NCBI GenBank assembly: GCA_965367295.1 | Contig: CBDUHN010000052.1 | Span: 1-19,983, forward strand | From: JAIVHA01 sp965367295 | GTDB taxonomy: Bacteria; Pseudomonadota; Gammaproteobacteria; DSM-19610 | Direction of reading: 5' to 3' | DNA length: 19,983 nt | Shown: positions 14,340 through 19,983 of the stretch, piece by piece | How the letters are laid out: each line of letters opens with the position of its first letter | Numbering within the stretch: position 1 is the first letter of the stretch | Translations under genes and position numbers: made by a program | The notes under the pieces: generated by a model | Databases searched by the model: none | Told to the model about the DNA's origin: nothing | What the model saw: only the letters and a program-made list of their open reading frames with translations

Positions 14340-15080
14340 ATGACCTTGCACAGAATAATACGTAAATACCTTTCCAGCCTTTTGAAAAGATATTACCTGG
14401 TTTTCAGGGGTGGCTATTCGGTAGGTAAATCCTATGGTGTGTATTTCCTGTTCGACTGGGCTCACTCCATCGACAAGAAAGTGGCGCTGCACCTGTATGA
14501 AAACAAGCAGCTGCGATTCGCCAGCAGGCTGGCCAGGGAACTAAGGCCAGACCGCTTCTATGATATCGGCGCCCATGCCGGGCTGTATTCATTACTGGTA
14601 CAGCACAATTCGCCGGACACCCGGGTACATGCCTTTGAGCCAGATAAACAGAACCTCAGCCAGCTATATGCCAACCTATACCTGAATCAGCATTACGACC
14701 GTATTGAGGTACACAATCTTGCGGTTTCCAATAGCACCGGCACCGCCTTTCTCGACCGCTCGGAGCAAACCGGCAGGGGCACCAGAAACATTGTCAACAC
14801 CGGTAATTACCAGGTCGAAATCACCCGGTTCGATGACCTGTTCACCGACAGGAATACGCACTCTTTTTTCAAGATTGATGTCGAGGGACATGAATGCAGC
14901 GTGATCGAGGGCGCCCGGGAATTCCTTACGCACAATTCCTGTATATTGCTGATCGAATCCACGCCCGAGGCATTCCCCGCACTCCATGAACTCATGACCG
15001 GTATCGGTTACCGGGAAGCAGCGACGCCCGATGGTGTACACGACCATGTGTTTCTGAATTTTGCCGCCCCCGGACTCTGA
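14340..15080 (+). CDS. FkbM family SAM-dependent methyltransferase
   Basis: This 246-residue protein is a probable O-methyltransferase of the FkbM family; the substrate, often a glycan or small metabolite, cannot be read here. Motif I is FYDIGAHAG (73-81), the acidic end of strand 2 is AFEPDKQN (98-105), and FKIDVEGHE (177-185) is the FkbM signature. There is no membrane segment or signal. The ATG at 14340 lies only 1 nt after AGGAG, whereas TTG at 14346 is 7 nt after it, so the TTG may be the true start (244 residues). It follows valS by 36 bp and is probably read with it. The first 60 bp are only about 37% GC, much lower than valS, which suggests later acquisition. Confidence 0.85.
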   Translation: MTLHRIIRKYLSSLLKRYYLVFRGGYSVGKSYGVYFLFDWAHSIDKKVALHLYENKQLRFASRLARELRPDRFYDIGAHAGLYSLLVQHNSPDTRVHAFEPDKQNLSQLYANLYLNQHYDRIEVHNLAVSNSTGTAFLDRSEQTGRGTRNIVNTGNYQVEITRFDDLFTDRNTHSFFKIDVEGHECSVIEGAREFLTHNSCILLIESTPEAFPALHELMTGIGYREAATPDGVHDHVFLNFAAPGL

Positions 15081-15178
15081 TCAGCGACGCCGGCCTTCCC
15101 AAACCGGAACTCCGGCAGATCGGCACGGAACAGGTCAACTTACTCTTCGCGGCCACCCCGCTGGCCAACCACCGGCCT
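15080..15178 (+). pseudogene. Possible coding relic after the FkbM gene
   Basis: A stop-free plus-strand frame (reading from ATC at 15080) encodes a protein-like run including GLPKPELRQIGTEQ and VNLLFAATPLANHRP. It has no start codon and overlaps the end of the FkbM gene out of frame. EQV-LL----PLA resembles the stretch just before the first membrane helix in some GGDEF or histidine-kinase sensors, from memory. The frame breaks off near the end of the convergent HD-GYP gene. It could also be a chance open frame in GC-rich DNA. Confidence 0.3.
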
Positions 15179-17231
15179 AGGAACGCACCATCACCGTAGC
15201 ATCGCGTTGTGGCTCCCGTGCCCGGTGCTGCATCATGGAGATGAAGGCCGGGATGATTTCCGGGTCGAACTGGGTGCCGGCGCAGCGTTGCAGTTCCTCC
15301 ATCGCCGTCGCGAATCCCGGTGTCTTCCGGTAGGGTCGCACGGCTGTCATGGAGTCAAAGGTGTCGGCCACCGCAAGAATCCTGGCCTCCAGGGGAATGT
15401 CCTCACCCCGGAGATGATCCGGATAACCGTTGCCGTCCCAGCGTTCGTGATGACCGCGAATCCAGGGAATCAGGCCATGCAGCTGCCGGATTGGTGCCAG
15501 CATCTCCGCACCACGGGCCGGGTGCATTTTGACGATTTCATACTCTTCCTCCGTCAGCCTGCCCACCTTGTCCAGGATTGTCTCACTGGTGCCAATCTTG
15601 CCGATATCATGCAGCAACGCGGCGATGCGGATGCGCTCCACATGCTCCTCGTCCAGCCCCAGGATGGCTGCGGTCTGCGAGGCATATTCCGCCACACGAT
15701 CACTATGCCCCTTGGTCCATGATGACTTCGCCTCCAGGGCGGCCACCAGGCTGGTCAGGGCCGCAATAAATAGATCATGCGCCTCCATCTCCGCCCGTTT
15801 CTGTGCCGTGATGTCATGCACGGTTCCCGACATTCTGGACGGCTTCCCATCCTCGTCGAAGATCATTTCCCCCAATTCATGCACGTAGCCCACCGAACCG
15901 TCCGGCCGCATGATGCGGTGCTCGATGTCATACGGTTTATGGCGGTAGACCACATCATTAACCGCATTCTGGATCTTCACCCGGTCCTCGGGGTACACGA
16001 TTTCAAGGAAGGCCTCGTAACTGGCCACAAACTTTTCTGGCGCGACACCGAAGAGCCGGTATATTTCATCGGACCAGCAGAGTGTATTGCTGCCTATATC
16101 CCAGTCCCAACTGCCGATATGGGCGATACGCTGGGCGTTTTTCAGCCCCTCCTCGCTGCGCTTCAGCTTTTCATGTGCCCGGTTTTCCTCGGTCACATCC
16201 TCACACAGGCACAGCATGCCCGAGCGGTTTTCCTGCTGGAATTCCACCGGGAACATCTTTATGTTGAACTGCCGGTCCTGCTTGGTCACCAGAAACGAAT
16301 CACCTTCCGGTGACGGTGGTGCCGCGCCCGGCTCGCAGGCCTGCAGCGGGCCGTCCTGGCGTGGGAAGATGTCGTAATAGGGACGGTTGAGAATCTCTGC
16401 ATAGGACAGCCCCGCCACCTCTGCGTAGGCCCAGTTGCAACGGATGATCCGGCAATCCGTATCATGGATAAACATTGGATCCGAAATACTGTCGAAGGTC
16501 TTTTCCCATTCGTATTTCGCGCGTTCGATAGCATGGTAATTTTCCTGCAGCCGGGCGGACATCTCGTTAAAGGCATTGGCCAGCAACTCAACCTCGTCCC
16601 CCGATTTCACCTGCAACTGCTCCCCCAGGTTCATCGGGTTGGTGCCACTTACACGGCGTACCAGGTATTCCATCGGGCGGGAAATCTTCCGGGCCAGGTA
16701 AAACGAGGTCAACACCGCCGACAACAGGGTAAACAACCCCAGGGTCAGCACCAGGTGACGGCCTTTGGCAATCCTGGCCATCAGCGGTCCATGATCAAAG
16801 GCGATCATCAGCCGCCCCTGGGAGATGCCCTGCCACTCGACTTCCGTACTCACCCAATCCCCGTTGGACAGTTTTGCATGTTGCTGGAGGGCCGCTGCTT
16901 CCAGCACCCGCCCCTCGGGTGTCCATACTTCACCATTCCGGGAGGCATTCCCGGCGGCCAGGATACGCCCCTGCTGGTCCAGGAACAGGGCATCATTCAC
17001 ATGGTGGCTGGCGGACAGGGTTTCGATGACTTGGCGCAACTGCCCGCGGTCACCGTCCCGCAGGGCATAGCCGGCATTGCTGGCGGCAATTTCCATCAAA
17101 TCGACGAAAAGATCATTCTCCTCCCCGATGACCTGGCGTTCGCCGATCAACAGGGCCCAGAACAACAGGCACAGTCCGACTCCCAGGAACAGGGCAATAT
17201 GGATAAGCGGTATTTTGGTGCGTAGATTCAT
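15177..17231 (-). CDS. Membrane sensor with HAMP, two PAS domains and HD-GYP (probable cyclic di-GMP phosphodiesterase)
   Basis: This 684-residue inner-membrane protein probably breaks down cyclic di-GMP in response to an unknown signal. A helix at 7-30 and another at 159-180 enclose a periplasmic sensor region; a HAMP linker follows (181-235). The first PAS is at about 242-348. The second, of the PAS_3 type with HIGSWDWD and RIMRPDGSVGYVHE, is at about 370-478. The HD-GYP domain covers about 490-665 and has all the expected residues: HSDRVAEYA (509-517), HDIGK (541-545), MHPARGAEML, HHERWDGNGYP (594-604) and ADTFDSMT. An active enzyme is therefore expected. No response-regulator or GGDEF domain is attached. 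It converges with the FkbM gene. Confidence 0.93.
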   Translation of the reverse strand: MNLRTKIPLIHIALFLGVGLCLLFWALLIGERQVIGEENDLFVDLMEIAASNAGYALRDGDRGQLRQVIETLSASHHVNDALFLDQQGRILAAGNASRNGEVWTPEGRVLEAAALQQHAKLSNGDWVSTEVEWQGISQGRLMIAFDHGPLMARIAKGRHLVLTLGLFTLLSAVLTSFYLARKISRPMEYLVRRVSGTNPMNLGEQLQVKSGDEVELLANAFNEMSARLQENYHAIERAKYEWEKTFDSISDPMFIHDTDCRIIRCNWAYAEVAGLSYAEILNRPYYDIFPRQDGPLQACEPGAAPPSPEGDSFLVTKQDRQFNIKMFPVEFQQENRSGMLCLCEDVTEENRAHEKLKRSEEGLKNAQRIAHIGSWDWDIGSNTLCWSDEIYRLFGVAPEKFVASYEAFLEIVYPEDRVKIQNAVNDVVYRHKPYDIEHRIMRPDGSVGYVHELGEMIFDEDGKPSRMSGTVHDITAQKRAEMEAHDLFIAALTSLVAALEAKSSWTKGHSDRVAEYASQTAAILGLDEEHVERIRIAALLHDIGKIGTSETILDKVGRLTEEEYEIVKMHPARGAEMLAPIRQLHGLIPWIRGHHERWDGNGYPDHLRGEDIPLEARILAVADTFDSMTAVRPYRKTPGFATAMEELQRCAGTQFDPEIIPAFISMMQHRAREPQRDATVMVRS

Positions 17232-17439
17232 GCCTGTCTGCCATTACTGCAGCGGATCGCCTGTCGAAGGTAGTGGCAACTCGCCAGCCTCCTCTGCATA
17301 AAAATCGTGCCGGGGCTGCTACAGATATCGGCGCTGAACCGGAATTATTAAGCGACAGACGGTCACCGGGGGGGAGCCTCCCGAATCCCGCATTATGATG
17401 GGAAATTTATTTTCACCAGCCAGATACGGAGACAACCCC

Positions 17440-17453
17440 GGGCCGGCCGGCCC
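17440..17453. repeat. 14-bp perfect GC palindrome at the end of the mscS-type gene
   Basis: GGGCCGGCCGGCCC is its own reverse complement and touches the stop codon of the channel gene. With no loop and no T-tract it is a poor terminator. It is the most notable item in the 221-bp gap between the channel and HD-GYP genes, where nothing else is recognisable. Confidence 0.4.
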
Positions 17454-19819
17454 TATGCGTCCCTGCCGGTCTCCGGCGACGGACCCGGTGCCAGCGGCGG
17501 GTAGGAACGCACGTGCAGGTCCCGCTGCGGGAAAGGAATCTCGATACCCTGTTCACGAAAAGCGGCATCCAGGGCGAAATTGAGATCACTGACCACCTGC
17601 AGGCGCTCGTCGATATTGCGCACATGGGCGCGTAGTTCGAAATTCAATGAACTATCGCCAAAGCCCAGGAACAGTACCTTCGGTGCCGGTACCGAACCAT
17701 CGGTCAGCACCGAGGGATGCTCGTCGGCCAGACGCAGCAGGATCTCTTTCACCAGCTGCGTATCACTGCCGTATGCCACACCGATGGGCAACCGTAACCG
17801 GCCGGTCATGTCGTACAGCATCCAGTTGGTAACCTGGTTGGAGATCAGGTCCGAGTTGGGCACGATGACATCGGCACGATCAAAGGTCTGGATCTGGGTG
17901 GAACGGATGCGAATGCGCTTCACGTACCCTTCCGTATTGCCCACCACCACCCAGTCGCCTGTCTTCACCGGACGTTCGAACAGCAGGATGAGACCTGATA
18001 CGAAATTATTGACGATGTTCTGCAACCCGAAGCCGATCCCCACCGAGAGCGCACCGAAGATGATCGCCAGGTTGCTGAAGTCCATCCCGGTGATGCCCAG
18101 GCCGATGAGCACGGCCACTGCGGTACCCGCATAACCGGTAATGGTCACCATGGCCTCACGCGCACCACGGTCCATGCGGGTTTTCATCAGCCAGCGGCGG
18201 TCCAGCCGGGACCGGAACCAGCCACTCAGGGCCAGCAGCAACGCAGTAACCAGCAATGCCAGCAAAAATCGCATCGGCTCGATATGCAGGGAACCGATTT
18301 GCAGACCCTGGCTGAGGCGTTCCTGTAAGCCCTGGGTGGTGGCATCGGACAGATCCCAGGCACGTAACAGCGCCATGGCAAACAGGGACCAGAGGGCAAT
18401 GGTGCTGATAAGGCGCACCCATACCAGGCCCGTGATTGCACGCCCGGGGATCACCCCCAGCAGTTCTCGTATCCGCTGGTGGCGAGGCTTACGCGCGGCA
18501 TCCAGGTTATCGAAAAATTCGCCCAGCAGCGTGGAAAACAGCGCGAGCAAACCGAAAGCCACCATACTGCCGACCACTCCACGAAAGCCGCTCAGGGCAA
18601 GGTTCCGGTACCCCAGCCAGTCTGCCACCACCACACCAAACAACAGCAGATAGGCGACTATCCGCAACCACAGGGTTCCAGCCAGGCCGGGGAAGCGCCC
18701 CAGCAGCCACACCACCCAGATCAGGTTCAGTGCGAACAGTCCGACGATCAGGCCACGGGCACTGTACAGGGCCGCATCAGGCAGACGCTGAACCACCAGC
18801 GCAGTGATGAAGAGGTAGATGATAAACGCCAGCGCCAGCAATATACGCAACCGGCGTCCCAGGGCGCGCATCAGTTTCGGGTCGAGGTCGAACAGCTGTT
18901 TACCAGGGCGCTTGGGTGCAAGAAATACCAACATGGACGCCAACAGAAAATAATAGATTGGCAGACCATAGGCGAGAACGTTCAGAAACGGGACCGGTGA
19001 TTCATCTCCGGTACGATAAAACAGGTAGCCTGCCGCCAGTAGGGTCGAAAGGAGATGGGGCGCAAAATGCCCAAAAGTCGCTACGCAGGCAGTGAGGAAA
19101 TGTTCGCTAAAGGTAGTGGCCTGATCGGGCCTTAGCTCTATGCCCTTCCGGATACGCCTGCGGACCCCGATACCCGACGCGATGCCTGTTATCAGCAAGA
19201 GTGCCAATATCACCCGGTCAGTGTTATTCAGGAACTCGAAACCACTGCCCTGAAGCAAAAAATCCTGCAGTTGTCGCCCCCATCCAGGCAGATCATGAAG
19301 GTGATCCATAATCACCAACAGGAGATTGGGGCCCTTTGCCAGCAGACGCCGGGCAAGCACCTCTTTCAACTGTGCATTCACGGTGTCATGCAACTCCCCG
19401 GAACGCAACAGCAGTAGCCGGCATTGCGCAAGCTGCTTGTCCACGGCGATCTTGTCGCGTTCCAGGTCGCGGCGTTTGCTACGTACCTCCGGCGGTTCGA
19501 CCTTGCTCGCCTCGCCAAGACTGGCCAGTGCTTCGGTCAGGCTGTTGAGTTGCGCTTCCTGCGTGGTCACGCAGGTCTGGGCCACGGTATGCTGTACGGT
19601 CAGGGAACCCAGCCAGTCACGAAGTTCGGATTCGGTCAGGTTTTTTCGTGCCAGATCCGTTTCGATACCGTCGAGTTTTTTTGCGGCCTCGACAACCTGT
19701 TTCTGTACATCACCGGCCTCGGCCGCCATGACCGCTGACGATAAACCCAGCCAACAGAGCATCAGTCCGGCCGTCAACCAACGGAGAAAACACTTCGTTT
19801 CGGTATGCTGGATCATCAT
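17453..19819 (-). CDS. Large mechanosensitive channel, MscS superfamily (MscK-like)
   Basis: This protein of about 788 residues is a probable inner-membrane mechanosensitive channel that releases solutes on hypo-osmotic shock. An N-terminal signal sequence (cleavage near residue 32, VMAAEA) leads into a periplasmic coiled-coil-rich region to about 190. About ten hydrophobic segments follow. The MscS core starts with the pore helix GALSVGIGFGLQNIVNNFVSG (around 585-605), then LLFERPVKTGDWVVVG and the beta-domain with RSTQIQTFDRADVIVPNSDLISN, ending with IEIPFPQRDLHV. This plan resembles MscK/YbdG-type large members rather than MscS itself. The frame is open to 19873, but the ATG at 19817-19819 puts the signal peptide at the start; no strong ribosome binding site decides it. 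Confidence 0.9.
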   Translation of the reverse strand: MMIQHTETKCFLRWLTAGLMLCWLGLSSAVMAAEAGDVQKQVVEAAKKLDGIETDLARKNLTESELRDWLGSLTVQHTVAQTCVTTQEAQLNSLTEALASLGEASKVEPPEVRSKRRDLERDKIAVDKQLAQCRLLLLRSGELHDTVNAQLKEVLARRLLAKGPNLLLVIMDHLHDLPGWGRQLQDFLLQGSGFEFLNNTDRVILALLLITGIASGIGVRRRIRKGIELRPDQATTFSEHFLTACVATFGHFAPHLLSTLLAAGYLFYRTGDESPVPFLNVLAYGLPIYYFLLASMLVFLAPKRPGKQLFDLDPKLMRALGRRLRILLALAFIIYLFITALVVQRLPDAALYSARGLIVGLFALNLIWVVWLLGRFPGLAGTLWLRIVAYLLLFGVVVADWLGYRNLALSGFRGVVGSMVAFGLLALFSTLLGEFFDNLDAARKPRHQRIRELLGVIPGRAITGLVWVRLISTIALWSLFAMALLRAWDLSDATTQGLQERLSQGLQIGSLHIEPMRFLLALLVTALLLALSGWFRSRLDRRWLMKTRMDRGAREAMVTITGYAGTAVAVLIGLGITGMDFSNLAIIFGALSVGIGFGLQNIVNNFVSGLILLFERPVKTGDWVVVGNTEGYVKRIRIRSTQIQTFDRADVIVPNSDLISNQVTNWMLYDMTGRLRLPIGVAYGSDTQLVKEILLRLADEHPSVLTDGSVPAPKVLFLGFGDSSLNFELRAHVRNIDERLQVVSDLNFALDAAFREQGIEIPFPQRDLHVRSYPPLAPGPSPETGRDA

Positions 19820-19983
19820 CCGTCTACGCAGGGAACAGGGGTGGTATGCCCGAAACAGATGGGGCGTTCGCATCGTAGCAAGCGACAGAAGCTTTTCCTA
19901 CTGTCTGCCCGCATCCTCCCCACTCCCGGAAAACCGCTCCGGCATCGCACAGCATCCCTGAAATGGAACTGAACCCGGGTAAC

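Noticed and set aside
17232..17452. An RNA gene or small protein in the gap between the HD-GYP and channel genes
   Set aside because: I found no tRNA-like fold, no credible small frame with a ribosome binding site, and only a GC palindrome at the edge.
19874..19983. A gene start or promoter at the right window edge
   Set aside because: The stretch is short, with no clear -10/-35 pair and no coding pattern; the window ends before anything can be decided.

Overview
The window looks like the chromosome of a GC-rich gammaproteobacterium. The reasons are the gene order lptG-lptF / pepA-holC-valS, a PcnB-type poly(A) polymerase followed by folK and the pantothenate genes, and protein sequences close to the Escherichia coli versions. 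A run of three small DUF2173-like proteins hints at the chemolithotrophic or sulfur-oxidising side of the class. That is recollection of where such proteins occur, not something the window proves.

Layout. At 26-4871 on the minus strand lies one probable operon, pcnB-folK-dNK-panB-panC-panD, covering RNA polyadenylation, folate synthesis, deoxynucleoside salvage and the pantothenate/CoA branch. It appears to be driven by an extended -10 promoter near 4904. At 4973-6060 on the minus strand is a compact cassette of three small related proteins of unknown function with strong ribosome binding sites. A divergent RDD membrane protein gene follows (6197-6658). Between it and the convergent lptG lies a 420-bp element (6678-7097) bounded by 78-bp imperfect inverted repeats, resembling a non-autonomous mobile element. 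lptG-lptF (minus) export lipopolysaccharide. Divergently, pepA, holC and valS run on the plus strand, with valS followed by an FkbM-type methyltransferase gene. The last part (minus strand) holds a PAS/HAMP/HD-GYP sensor likely to degrade cyclic di-GMP, and a large MscK-like mechanosensitive channel.

Most of the window is ordinary housekeeping. The unusual material is the three-paralogue cassette, the inverted-repeat element, an 18-bp palindrome seen four times (three copies lie just past stop codons, one inside the element), a strong hairpin in the panB leader, and a short coding-like relic between the FkbM and HD-GYP genes. No CRISPR array, tRNA, rRNA or complete insertion sequence was seen.
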